The translations under genes were made by a program, and so were the position numbers. Positions 41,101 through 50,819 of a DNA stretch of 64,000 nt are shown piece by piece. The stretch covers positions 496,001-560,000 of the forward strand of contig NC_054685.1 of NCBI RefSeq assembly GCF_011074885.1, written 5' to 3'. The DNA is from Brettanomyces bruxellensis. Lineage: Eukaryota; Ascomycota; Pichiomycetes; Pichiales; Pichiaceae. The notes under the pieces are model-generated. The model did no database searches. It worked only from the letters and a program-made list of their open reading frames with translations, and was not told the origin of the DNA. Within the stretch, counting starts at the first letter, position 1; the number at the start of each line of letters is the position of its first letter.

Positions 41101-42049
41101 AGAAGGAGGAAAATTCTCGAAGAGAGTTGGAGAAAGTAATTAATGATGCAAACGGACAGGAAGCCACAATTTCCTACAATCTAGAGCTTTACAGTTTGGA
41201 TGACGAGTCAGTGTCAATTGATGAGCAGATTGGTATGCTTGATGTGGAAAAGGCAGAGGCTGAGAAGAGTAAATATGTTGAAGAGAGTCAGAAGCTTCAG
41301 GAACAGCAGATGCAGCATCGTAAAGAGTATGCAACAAGATTGGGACAGAAAACACAAATTGAGAGACAGATTTCTGATATTAGAACGGAAATACAAAGGG
41401 ATTTCAAAGATGTAAATAAGCGATACGTGAAGCAATGTGCACTGTTGCAGACAAAGCTTGCTTTAGTCACGGATTTGGGAACATGCTATAAGGCTACTGA
41501 CGATGGTGTGATGAAATTCCATCATGAAAAATGGCTGAGATCAACCGGATTATAGATGAGCTCTGGAAAGGCACATATATGGGAAATGATGTGGAGAGTA
41601 TTATGATTCGGGCCGATCCGGGAGCAAGTAAAAGTCGTGCTGGTACACTTAAGACGAGACGATCATACAATTATAGAGTTGTCATGGTGAAGAATGGAGT
41701 GGAATTAGATATGAGAGGCCGTTGTTCTGCTGGTCAGAAAGTTTTAGCCTCCATTATTATTCGTTTGGCATTGGCTGAGTGTTTCGGCTTGAACTTTGGA
41801 ATGATTACCTTAGATGAGCCTACAACAAACTTGGATGAAGAGAATATTGAAAGTTTGGCTAAGGCCCTAAATAAAATCATTGAGATGAGGTCGGTACAGA
41901 GTAATTTCCAGTTAATAGTGATCACACATGATGAGAAGTTTTTGCGGTATATGAATGCAGTTGAGTTCACCGATCATTATTTTAAGGTTGTACGGGATGA
42001 AAGATTGCATTCGACAATTAACAAAGTGAAGATCAACACACTAGAATGA
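38130..42049 (+). pseudogene. RAD50: RAD50 double-strand-break repair ATPase, frame broken near the 3' end
   Basis: Rad50 works with Mre11 and Xrs2 in break repair and telomere maintenance. Start ATG 38130 (MSSIYKLSISGIRSF) matches the family. Walker A GTNGSGKTT is at residues 34-42, the long coiled coils flank a zinc hook with CLLC near residue 680, and in a second frame come the signature SAGQKVLASIIIRLALAE and Walker B MITLDEPTTNLD. The first frame runs off at TAG 41553-41555; the second starts at 41531. One more A in the A5 run at 41527-41531 would restore a 1306-residue protein (S. cerevisiae 1312). As read, the product lacks the C-terminal ATPase half. I cannot tell mutation, assembly error or frameshifting apart. 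CTG encodes a conserved Leu (QQLGASK). Confidence 0.9.
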
Positions 42050-42336
42050 TGCTTTATCTGATTGTTTTTGTCTAAAATCAAAGTGCCAGCATAATAACCC
42101 ACATGATGACATCATCAAACATTAGTATTCATTACGACGTTCATGGAAATATTCATGGCCAACTATCGCAAATTTTTGGTATCTCACCAGTCTGCCCAAA
42201 TTGTTACATTTAATGTGGATACGGCATTTAGTTTTTTATATAGTTTCTGCTTTGTTTCTTCTACAGAGCAGCATCGATTATTGATTTGTCACATCCATAC
42301 TATCATCGCATTTAATTAATAGAACTCATCCGGTTA
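42050..42336. other. Convergent intergenic region RAD50 / RBA50
   Basis: About 290 AT-rich bases; no gene. Terminators for both genes are expected here. Confidence 0.35.
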
Positions 42337-44001
42337 TTACACCTGATATATTTGCCTTTCTCTTTCAACCTGGGCAGCCACCTTTTTGCAAATATTATCT
42401 CCATCTGCCTGAGACCACAACCATAATGCTTCAATTGCATAATTTCTAACACTGATGTTTTTCTCTGTCTCAGCTGCACTGTTATTAAGCATTTCCAAAA
42501 TACGCAATTTCAAAATCAGCTCCCAGCACTTTTGCTCAAACAGTCCTTGCTCACCAGATGCTTTCCTTTTCTCTTTTTCAACTCCTCCCGCCTTCTCGTT
42601 GGTCACTTCGGTTATGCTATAGCTTAAGGATCCAAGCTTAAACATGATTCGACCGAGAGTTCGGCTTGCTATACATCTTTGGCCTGGATATGTTGACTGT
42701 AGGTATTGTGCTAGTTCTGGTATTGTGTAACCGGGTAGTTCTGGATGTGCCGAATGGTTGTGAAGCCCATCCTTGGTTGTTTCAGAGTGCTGAGCAATGT
42801 TTTCAGATGTGATGATCTCGCCTTTGAAATCAAAACGGAGATCATCGATTGAGTCGTAGCTGACAACTTTTGGTGTTTTCGGCACGTTCTTATTCGACAT
42901 CCATTCCAGTTGGTTTGGGTTGCTTGGAAGATCAGGGAAATACTTTTCATGAAGTTTTTCGTTGAATGCCGGGTCTGCAAGATCTATCTTCTGGTATTCA
43001 TCCTCTCTTTTATGAAATTTCGCGTGATCAATCGTTTTCTTAGCACTTTCTCCCAAAAGCTTTCTTGCTTCCTCATATGTGGGACCCGCATCATCCAAGA
43101 ACTCGATATCTTCCCACTCATCATCACTATTGTGCTTATCTGACTCTTTACCTTTCGCATCTGGATACTGAACCTTTGCCTCGTTGTTAAATCTCACTTT
43201 CTTTGCCTTCTGCTTGGACTTGCCGTATTTTTTCAATACTGGTTTCAAACTGGAGCCGCTACTACCATTTTCAACTTCTCCGGACTTCTTTCCATCATTC
43301 TGTTTACATTTAGCTGCTTTATCTTCTTTTTTAGTATCAATGTAAACGCCACTATCCTTTGCTTCAGTAGCAGTTTCAGTATTCTTATATCCTCCTATCC
43401 AAGTATTGTCTGCATCTATAATAGGAACAACATCCGGAACCAGTTTTGTTCCCATATCACCACTTTCCTCTGATTTAGAATTCTTATTTTTGTCATCATT
43501 ATTCTCTTTCTTCCCCTTTTCATAATCCTCCTTCTTCTCCTTCTCTTCATTATTCTCCTCCTTCTTCTCATCATTCTCCTCTTTCTTTCCTTGCCTACTT
43601 CTCTTGATTAATAGACTCAATGTCTTACTATTAACATTCTCCAAAAGCTCTTTCCGCATTTCCTCTTTTTCGGAAACGTTCATGTGCTTCACATAGTCCA
43701 AATTTTGTTGGCTTATCTGTTCCCTTTGTGACTTTTCGTTTGCTAATCCGTCAGTTCCATCAATTTTCTCTTCATTAACTGAAAATTTCTGATCGATTCG
43801 ATCTGCCTTCACAACGCCAGAAATTGATGTTATACCCTTTTTCTCTAATCTTTGTCTCCATCTGCTTGGTCTCTGTTTCCTTGCCGTAGGAAAACCGTTA
43901 TTACTTGCTTTTCTTCTTCCATTTTCCTGCTGTTTCGGTTTTGGTGGAAGTGCTTCTGCTCCACTTAAATCATGCTCCACAATATCACCCAGAAGATCCA
44001 T
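42337..44001 (-). CDS. RBA50: RNA polymerase II assembly factor Rba50 / RPAP1
   Basis: RPAP1-family proteins help assemble or import RNA polymerase II. The 554-residue protein shows the N-terminal RPAP1 motif RPSRWRQRLEKKG near residue 45, and the C-terminal RPAP1 domain with NHSAHPELPGYTIPELAQYL and YPGQRCIASRTLGRIMFKL. The stretch VSYDSIDDLRFDFKGE before it is also typical. Between them lies a low-complexity Lys/Glu/Asn block (residues about 130-170). Length is larger than S. cerevisiae Rba50 (439) because of that block. Start ATG 44001 (MDLLGDIVEHD). Divergent from AAT2. Confidence 0.85.
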   Translation of the reverse strand: MDLLGDIVEHDLSGAEALPPKPKQQENGRRKASNNGFPTARKQRPSRWRQRLEKKGITSISGVVKADRIDQKFSVNEEKIDGTDGLANEKSQREQISQQNLDYVKHMNVSEKEEMRKELLENVNSKTLSLLIKRSRQGKKEENDEKKEENNEEKEKKEDYEKGKKENNDDKNKNSKSEESGDMGTKLVPDVVPIIDADNTWIGGYKNTETATEAKDSGVYIDTKKEDKAAKCKQNDGKKSGEVENGSSGSSLKPVLKKYGKSKQKAKKVRFNNEAKVQYPDAKGKESDKHNSDDEWEDIEFLDDAGPTYEEARKLLGESAKKTIDHAKFHKREDEYQKIDLADPAFNEKLHEKYFPDLPSNPNQLEWMSNKNVPKTPKVVSYDSIDDLRFDFKGEIITSENIAQHSETTKDGLHNHSAHPELPGYTIPELAQYLQSTYPGQRCIASRTLGRIMFKLGSLSYSITEVTNEKAGGVEKEKRKASGEQGLFEQKCWELILKLRILEMLNNSAAETEKNISVRNYAIEALWLWSQADGDNICKKVAAQVERERQIYQV

Positions 44002-44710
44002 TTTTAAAGCGTAAAACTTCTGCCCTGGAGTTTTTAACTACTAAATACAAATGTACTCTGAGATTGGGTAGTTTTAAAGATAAGTATAATGTCCTTCTAG
44101 GGCTGGTCCTAATTAAAATGAGTGGCATAATTTTTTTTTTTTTTTCAACTCTCCTTATCGCCTTGCACAGCCGTGATTTGGTAGCAATAGAAGAGGCATT
44201 AATAATAGAGCGAAAATTTCATGAATCCTGAAAGAATTGGAGTGCACATAGCCGGTGCTATATAAAAGTGAACCAACATACTTAGAATAACACTGTATAT
44301 GAAATAAATTTTGGTTCCTCAAATCGACCATGTAGTATATTATGGGTCGGTATTGGTTTATATTAAAATTCAAAGCTAGCTATAAGTGATATGGTGCATA
44401 AGGAACTCGTTCAATAGTATATCTACTCGCCAAGAGTTTCCCATTAACTAGGTTTTGACTCATTTGAGAAAGTGGGGATGGAGATTTTTCGACGGTGAAA
44501 AAAAAAAAATTAAATTAAATGGCATACAAGAAAACGAAAAGAAAAAGTACTGAGTAATTTTTGAAGTATAAATAGTAAGCGAGTGCATCTTAAGAATGAA
44601 TGTGTCATGAAATACAAAGCATACAGAAGCCTCTAATCAAATATCCACCCTTTGTTCAATACAAAATTTCAGAGTAGCACAGTAAATTGTTGCTTTCATC
44701 GTACCCCGAC
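44002..44710. promoter_or_regulatory. Divergent intergenic region RBA50 / AAT2
   Basis: About 700 bases with a consensus TATAAATA at 44567-44574, 137 bases upstream of the AAT2 ATG. No coding frame is convincing. Confidence 0.5.
44567..44574 (+). promoter_or_regulatory. AAT2: TATA box of AAT2
   Basis: TATAAATA, a near-perfect TATA element, at the distance typical for a strong yeast promoter upstream of ATG 44711. Inference from position and sequence only. Confidence 0.55.
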
Positions 44711-45976
44711 ATGTCGAGAGGTTTTTATTCAGAAAACATCAAGCAACTTCCACCAGATCCATTATTTGGCATCAAAACCAGATGTGCAAAGGATACAAGG
44801 CCTGAGAAAGTGGACTTGGGTATCGGTGCATACAGAGATGACCAGGGAAAGCCTTGGATTCTTCCTTCTGTGAGAAAAGCCGAGAAATTGCTTCATGAGT
44901 CTGACGACTACAATCATGAGTATTTGCCTATTCCAGGTCTCAAGCAATTCACACAACTAGCCGCAAAAGTCATTCTTGGTGATGATTCGAAGGCCATCAG
45001 TGAGGATCGTGTTGTTTCTGTGCAGTCGCTATCTGGAACTGGCTCTCTTCACCTTGCTGGAGAGTTTGTGGCGAAGTTTTTCGTTCCAAAGTCTTCAAAC
45101 GAGTCCTCTAAGGCAACTATCTACGTTTCAGACCCAACCTGGGCTAACCACATCCAGATTTTCGAGCATTGCGGACTCGAGGTGCAAAAGTATCCTTATT
45201 GGAATGCTGCTACCAAGTCTCTCAGGATTAAAGAGTATGTTGAAACCATCCAGAAAGCTCCAAAGGGCTCTATTTTCTTGCTTCATGCCACGGCACACAA
45301 CCCTACCGGTATGGACCCAACTGAGGAGCAGTGGAAGGCCATATTGAAGGCCATTTCGGACAACGGACATCTTCCATTGTTCGACTGTGCTTATCAAGGC
45401 TTCACAACCGGATCTTTGGCAAAAGATGCTTGGGCTCTTCGGTATGCCATTGACTCTGGTCTCTACAGCTTCCCTGGTGTGCTAGTCTGCCAGTCTTTTG
45501 CCAAGAATTGTGGAATGTACGGCGAAAGAATTGGTGCTTTCCATGTTATTCTTCCTGAGCATAATCAGGCCTTGAACTCTGCGGTTTTCTCGCAGTTGTC
45601 CAAGCTCATCCGGTCCGAGATCTCTAATCCTCCTGGATATGGTGCCAAGATTGTTTCTCTCGTTCTATCTCACCCAGAATTGAGGAAACAGTGGCAGCAA
45701 GACTTGATCACTATGTCTTCTCGTATTATGGGAATGAGAAAGGATCTTGTTGCTGAACTACAGAGATTGAACACCCCTGGTGTCTGGACACACATCACCC
45801 AGCAAAAGGGTATGTTTTCCTTCACGGGTTTGTCTCCTTCCCAGGTGCAAGAGCTTGCTGAAAAATATGCAATTTACATGTCTGGAAATGGACGGGCTTC
45901 GATTGCCGGTTTGAACCCCGGAAATGTCAAATATGTTGCCAAAGCTATTGACGCAGTTGTCCGTGAGGGTAATTAA
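44711..45976 (+). CDS. AAT2: Aspartate aminotransferase, cytosolic/peroxisomal type
   Basis: A PLP-dependent transaminase of 421 residues that interconverts aspartate/2-oxoglutarate and oxaloacetate/glutamate. LPPDPLFG near the N-terminus, LGIGAYRDDQGKPW, ATAHNPTGMDPT, FDCAYQGF and the PLP lysine in SFAKNCGMYGERIG (Lys265) are all present, followed by MFSFTGLS and the C-terminal GRASIAGLNPGN. I start at ATG 44711 (MSRGFYSENIK), which matches family N-termini; an upstream in-frame ATG at 44687 adds eight residues. No mitochondrial presequence is seen, so this is Aat2 rather than Aat1. Confidence 0.93.
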   Translation: MSRGFYSENIKQLPPDPLFGIKTRCAKDTRPEKVDLGIGAYRDDQGKPWILPSVRKAEKLLHESDDYNHEYLPIPGLKQFTQLAAKVILGDDSKAISEDRVVSVQSLSGTGSLHLAGEFVAKFFVPKSSNESSKATIYVSDPTWANHIQIFEHCGLEVQKYPYWNAATKSLRIKEYVETIQKAPKGSIFLLHATAHNPTGMDPTEEQWKAILKAISDNGHLPLFDCAYQGFTTGSLAKDAWALRYAIDSGLYSFPGVLVCQSFAKNCGMYGERIGAFHVILPEHNQALNSAVFSQLSKLIRSEISNPPGYGAKIVSLVLSHPELRKQWQQDLITMSSRIMGMRKDLVAELQRLNTPGVWTHITQQKGMFSFTGLSPSQVQELAEKYAIYMSGNGRASIAGLNPGNVKYVAKAIDAVVREGN

Positions 45977-46945
45977 GGCTGTATTTACGTAGTATGCGAA
46001 CTTATCTAGTGAATGAATTTGTTAAATGTATGCTTTAAGTTGTGTTCCCCTCGTAAATTGTTACTTTGATTTCGTTTACCTTACTATCTTTTGCTTACGT
46101 CGATCGACGTATGTAGTCCAGCCCCTGGCTCAGAATATCACATTCTGACCTTACACTCAACAATTGAACCCTTTAGTAGAAAGCATGTGAAACTGACGCG
46201 CATATTCAACGCCCCCTTTAAGAATAAACCCAATCTGTCAACATATGTTACGTGTATCGATCATGTTGCCAGCAATTATAGAACATGTGAAAAAATATTT
46301 TCCAAAAAAAGCTGGCTGTTACTGATAGTGTTCTGTTTGCTGAATACACCTAAGCCTAGCACTAATCCAATTGGTGGACACAAAAAAAGTTTGGTGATCA
46401 AAAAAAAAAATAGGAGAATAAGCAAGAATTGGAATTACAAAAATGAGGAGAACAGGGAATACCGAGAAAAACTAAATAAAATAGAAAAAATGCATATGTA
46501 AATAGAATATTTTTTAAAAAAAAAATTGGTCCTATATAACAGAAGACAAATACCCGTTCTCTCTATCTTTCAGCATAGACAACGTGTTGGTTTACTGATA
46601 CATTATTTGAGTTCCCTTGCCTATATATAAATATAGTTATTTTTTGATAAGGCACTAGTTCATTTAGCTGATAACTCAATTAGTGGTACTCAATTGGATA
46701 TATTTTGCACGAGAATCAGTTACTACTAGTGTACGTTGTTTATTTGAAAAAAGTTGGTATTTCCTTTACTCCACGTTCGAACAAGTGAGTTTAAGATTGT
46801 GCTACTTGCGAATCTGAAAATACTTTGGATACCATCCTTTGCAGGCACTACATTAGTTTATCGCCAACCAATCAGCTATATTAAGTGAAATTACACGTTG
46901 GTTACATTTACTTTTCCTTTCCAATACTCACAACACATACAGAAA
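45977..46945. other. Intergenic region AAT2 / CHO1
   Basis: About 970 bases. Contains a perfect 16-bp palindrome at 46096-46111. AT-rich toward CHO1. ORFs here are short and unconvincing. Confidence 0.45.
46096..46111. promoter_or_regulatory. Perfect 16-bp palindrome TACGTCGATCGACGTA
   Basis: TACGTCGATCGACGTA reads identically on both strands without a spacer. It lies 120 bases past the AAT2 stop. Perfect palindromes of this length suggest a dimeric protein site; no factor is assigned. Confidence 0.35.
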
Positions 46946-47809
46946 ATGGCACATAAAAGCAGACAAAGTCATACAAAGGCATCAGGATCGGCCGCAATAC
47001 CATTAACTGCGGAAATACCTGATCCACAATCGGATGCCCTGTCGGATACATCGGATGTAGAAGAGTTTTTGAATCCAGATCTTAAGAAAAGAAGAACATC
47101 TTCGGTTTCATCACTGTCATCCATGTTTTCGCTTCATCAAGAGCCACTCCCACCTCCAGACCAAAAGGAGATCTTGGCTTTCACATCTGATGAAAGGCAC
47201 CTTTCGTTTGTGCGGAATTTGCACATGGCAGACTGCATTACGATGCTTAATGGGTTCTCCGGTTTCTATGCAATTATCTCGTGTCTTCGGTTCGAACTTA
47301 ATCATGATGAGTCGTACATCAAAAGGGCAGTGTTCTTCTCATTTATGGGTGGTTTCTTCGACTTTTTCGACGGAAAAGTCGCCAGATTGAGACACAAAGC
47401 CTCGCTTATTGGCCAAGAATTGGATTCTTTGGCAGACCTCATCTCGTTTGGTGTTTCCCCAACATGCATTGCTTTCTGTATGGGTCTACAAAGTACTGCA
47501 GATGTTCTTTCCATGGCATTTTGCGTTTTGTGTGGCCTGGGAAGACTAGCACGTTTCAATGTTACAGTTGTAAACATTCCTAAGGATCAAACCGGAAAAT
47601 CAAAGTACTTCGAAGGTTTCCCAATTCCAACAACCTTGTTCATGGTGCTCATAATGTTGATTTTGGTGTTTTCCGGTCATTACGGTGAAAATATTCCCGG
47701 TGGCTTGCTCTTTAGTGGTGCCTCTTACGAATGGCATCCTATTTCTGCGTTTTTCCTTTTCCAAGGCTGTATGATGATCAGCAAGAGCATCCATATTCCT
47801 AAGCCTTGA
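46946..47809 (+). CDS. CHO1: CDP-diacylglycerol--serine O-phosphatidyltransferase (phosphatidylserine synthase)
   Basis: Cho1 makes phosphatidylserine from CDP-diacylglycerol and serine in the ER membrane. The CDP-alcohol phosphotransferase motif DG(x2)AR(x8)G(x3)D(x3)D is complete: DFFDGKVARLRHKASLIGQ with Asp142/Gly143, then LDSLADLISFG. ADCITMLNGFSGFYAI starts the membrane part and several hydrophobic segments follow. The N-terminus is Ser-rich and hydrophilic. I start at ATG 46946 (MAHKSRQSH) in an AAAATGGC context, giving 287 residues against 276 in S. cerevisiae. The frame runs a little further up to a TTG only. Convergent with DAM1 over 110 bases. Confidence 0.93.
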   Translation: MAHKSRQSHTKASGSAAIPLTAEIPDPQSDALSDTSDVEEFLNPDLKKRRTSSVSSLSSMFSLHQEPLPPPDQKEILAFTSDERHLSFVRNLHMADCITMLNGFSGFYAIISCLRFELNHDESYIKRAVFFSFMGGFFDFFDGKVARLRHKASLIGQELDSLADLISFGVSPTCIAFCMGLQSTADVLSMAFCVLCGLGRLARFNVTVVNIPKDQTGKSKYFEGFPIPTTLFMVLIMLILVFSGHYGENIPGGLLFSGASYEWHPISAFFLFQGCMMISKSIHIPKP

Positions 47810-47919
47810 GTTTTTATAGTCTAATGTGTACTTATTCTGCTTCCTGCTCCAATTTTCGTTTTTTTCTGTTATCTTTTTTGTCCTGTAATTAATTTCGAGT
47901 AGTTCCAGTTTTTTCTTCT

Positions 47920-48570
47920 TTATCTCTGCATCGTATTTAACTTGAGTGTCGAATCATTGATACTCGAAATCGTGTCGGCGCCTTCTTTTTCTTCAAGAGT
48001 TGTTTTAAACGCCGAAGCAGTATTCAAAACTGCTGTATTTGGATTTGCTACAATCTCTATTCTCCTCCTTTTCTTGGCAACGGTTCTACCTACGCTTGGT
48101 TCATGTCTCCACATCTTCTTTGTTCTTGTGCCCGAAATTTCCTGCTTCAAATTCTTAATCTTTGCTTCGTACTTGGCTATTTCTCTGTTCACATTCTGAA
48201 GCTCTTTCCACTGCTTCCAGGTGTTTGAATTGGGTGCATTTTCAAAATGCACACACCATGCATTCACATTGAGACCCATAAGTAATGATCCAAGTGATTC
48301 ATTGAAATCTGATAGTGAATTGCTGGCACACCTAAGCTGTTCCATGTTATTTCCAATAGAAACTAGTCTGTCTGCCAATCGGTTCATTTCAGGACTCAAG
48401 TCTTGAATATTTTTGGTGGAATCTTCAGACTCATACTCCGCTATTGTAGGAGATAGCATTGGAAACCTAAATGGTGAAGATGGGAAACCGGAACCATTGA
48501 AAAATGCTTCATTGATATTGTCAATGTGCATGTCGGTTGGTTTGTTACTTTTTTCTGAAATGTGAGACAT
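47920..48570 (-). CDS. DAM1: DASH complex subunit Dam1
   Basis: Dam1 is part of the DASH/Dam1 ring that couples kinetochores to spindle microtubules. The 216-residue protein carries the Dam1 core with NESLGSLLMGLNVNAWC near residues 90-106, preceded by ADRLVSIGNNMEQL, and then VHFENAPNSNTWKQWKELQ and a coiled coil. It is shorter than S. cerevisiae Dam1 (343), which carries a long C-terminal tail with Ipl1 sites. The tail here is basic (RRIE, KKRRR) and short. Start ATG 48570 (MSHISEKSNK). Confidence 0.88.
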   Translation of the reverse strand: MSHISEKSNKPTDMHIDNINEAFFNGSGFPSSPFRFPMLSPTIAEYESEDSTKNIQDLSPEMNRLADRLVSIGNNMEQLRCASNSLSDFNESLGSLLMGLNVNAWCVHFENAPNSNTWKQWKELQNVNREIAKYEAKIKNLKQEISGTRTKKMWRHEPSVGRTVAKKRRRIEIVANPNTAVLNTASAFKTTLEEKEGADTISSINDSTLKLNTMQR

Positions 48571-48995
48571 TATTAGGTCAAAATAATGCTGGGATCTATG
48601 GAAATAAACAAATAAATAGCAAGCAGCATATGTTGTTTGGATATATGCTTATGTACTAGAATGAAATAAGAGCCTATCAATCTAAATGTGACATTGATAA
48701 ATCTTGAAAGAAAGCAAGTCTAAAATGATGAAGAAAAAAAAAAATAAATAAATAAAATAAAAAAGAGCCGAAAGTAAATAAACGACCAAGCGGAAGTATA
48801 CGTAAAATAGAATCCTCAAAAACTTCTTATTAAAATTGAAGTCCTTACCACAAAAGCTCGATTAAGATCCATCACTGTTGGTCACACATACTCATTTAGA
48901 GCTCATAGCACTCATCTACGCTGATTTATTCAATAAACCATCATTATGTACATGCAGAATAATAGAAATAACAGTATGTATAGACATGCATATTT
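48571..48995. other. Intergenic region
   Basis: About 425 bases between DAM1 5' end and SHY1 3' end. It contains an A-rich stretch near 48732-48762 and nothing else notable. Confidence 0.35.
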
Positions 48996-50204
48996 TCAAC
49001 GCAAGAACCTCTTGGCATACTTCACTTTTTCGTCTCTTGGATCCACCCACCGCTTCTTCTTCACTATTATAAAGAGTAGAACAGTAGCTGCAAATGAAAG
49101 TGAAAACCACGTAATTAAATATTGCATGTGGTTATTCCTATACTCGATTCTTGGTTCCTGACCAACTGGAACACCTGCAGAAACAAATTGTTGTTCATCA
49201 AACTCAATATCCCTTTGCTCATCCTGTTCCAACTCACCGATTTGCTTCTTTTGCAAATCAGAAAGTGTAAGTTTTGGCTTTTTGTCAGAGTTACCACCAA
49301 ATCCGACTAAAGAAGCCAAGGCGATCCATATTCCCTTCTTTTCTGTGGAATTTTCATGTTCATCTGAATCGCTATCTAGTGTTTCTTCTTGCCTCCATTC
49401 CGGACGATCGCAAAACGACTTGACTGCTTGCAAATAAGAGTGTCTTGTTCCAAGTTCATCCGCCATTGCATAAGCATCGGTATATTCAAATAGTCTGGCA
49501 CCTTTATCGTGTTTCATCTGTAGTGCACTTTTCTTATGGGGCATTTTCACCACACATTCTATAGTAATTGTTCCCTGGGGACATGATAAGTGTTGAAGTT
49601 TTCTAGAGTCAGGAATCACTTTGGATTCGCCAATCCATCCTCTTTCCACCAATATATCGCCATCACCGTTACTCAAGACAAAGGGGCAAACTACTGTATA
49701 TCCTTTCCGGCCATCACGAAGTCGTGGGCCCACGTATACCTCCCGAGTATAGTCGAATTTACCCGTAATGTAAACTTTTCTGTATAGCAACTCTTTTTCG
49801 ACTTCTTCGTCTGTAAGTCCGTTTGGAAACACGATTGGTTTATATGCCAATCTGTCCTCGGCCTGTGCAATTAACTTGGTTTTCCACTTTAGACGTTTCA
49901 CCTGCCAAACTCCCAAGCAAAATGTGAGAATAGGGGCAAAACAAAGCAAGCCAAAAACAACTTTATGCGATTTTGTTCGATCTCCCTCGTTGTTGAGATC
50001 ATGCTTTGACCTCATCGGATTCCAGTCAATATTTGGAGTCTTCACAGTAGCATATCCTCTGCTTGTTAGTCTTACGTTTATTTTGTGGTTTATCCATCCC
50101 GATGTTGTGCTTGCAATATTTGAAGTTTTGTATGTATGCATGAATGTTCGCACAGGCAATGAGCCCAGCTTTAAGCCGTAAATGGCTCCCTTAAATGGCA
50201 ACAT
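48996..50204 (-). CDS. SHY1: Cytochrome c oxidase assembly factor Shy1 (SURF1)
   Basis: Shy1 acts in assembly of complex IV in the mitochondrial inner membrane. The 402-residue protein has an Arg/Ser/Thr-rich presequence, a first membrane segment (VVFGLLCFAPILTFCLGVW) followed by QVKRLKWK, the SURF1 stretch YRKVYITGKFDYTREVYVGP, GYTVVCPFVLSNG, LVERGWIG, and a second membrane segment near the end (YLITWFSLSFAATVLLFII). A Glu/Asp/Ser-rich insertion of about 60 residues (after residue 270) is not in S. cerevisiae Shy1 (389). I start at ATG 50204; the frame continues upstream to a TTG only. Confidence 0.9.
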   Translation of the reverse strand: MLPFKGAIYGLKLGSLPVRTFMHTYKTSNIASTTSGWINHKINVRLTSRGYATVKTPNIDWNPMRSKHDLNNEGDRTKSHKVVFGLLCFAPILTFCLGVWQVKRLKWKTKLIAQAEDRLAYKPIVFPNGLTDEEVEKELLYRKVYITGKFDYTREVYVGPRLRDGRKGYTVVCPFVLSNGDGDILVERGWIGESKVIPDSRKLQHLSCPQGTITIECVVKMPHKKSALQMKHDKGARLFEYTDAYAMADELGTRHSYLQAVKSFCDRPEWRQEETLDSDSDEHENSTEKKGIWIALASLVGFGGNSDKKPKLTLSDLQKKQIGELEQDEQRDIEFDEQQFVSAGVPVGQEPRIEYRNNHMQYLITWFSLSFAATVLLFIIVKKKRWVDPRDEKVKYAKRFLR

Positions 50205-50819
50205 TTCCGTACCTATAAACAATTAACCAATTGCAAATTGACGGCACAAAATGTTATGTTCCTCGAGGCAGTGTTCAGTGATTATGTCTCGATGATAATG
50301 AAATGTTGTCTTGATCTTACTTATTTCTATGTACTCTTTTTTTTCTCCCTCTATTATTTCTATCGCTAACTATTAGTTTTACCGAATTAATAAAATATTT
50401 TAAGCGCGCCCGTTTGGTTATTTCAGGTTATCTGCTCTAATCAGTAACGTTCATATTGTATGACAGTTATTTTGTTGTGCATTGATAAGGATTTTCTCTT
50501 AACAGCTACAAAATCATAACTATAAAGTATACCCGCGATGATTTCCGTAAACAAAGGATTACATACATATAGGAACTTTTCCCTTTATATAGTTACCCAT
50601 ACCGGGTACCATATTTGAAATAACTTCAAAGGAAATTGAACAACTATCCGTTTTATTTTGGGGTATAAAATATAACGAAGTACCATACAGTTATTGCATC
50701 CCACATCATACATACAATTTATATACAATTTGCAATGCAAAAACATTGTTCAAACAAACTACTTTAATGACCTGCCTGTTCTATATTTGAAATATCTTCA
50801 TAAGCTAGCAGAATATTAG
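50205..50819. other. Intergenic region SHY1 / PRP6
   Basis: About 615 AT-rich bases between the SHY1 promoter and the PRP6 3' end. No gene is seen. Confidence 0.4.

Noticed and set aside
41520..41535. Classical -1 programmed frameshift in RAD50
   Set aside because: The reading frame does not set an X XXY YYZ heptamer, and no downstream stem-loop was noticed, so only slippage on AAA remains as a weak option.
46091..46501. Plus-strand ORF of 136 codons between AAT2 and CHO1
   Set aside because: Lys/Asn-rich second half, no motif, and AT-driven; it crosses the palindrome and an A tract.
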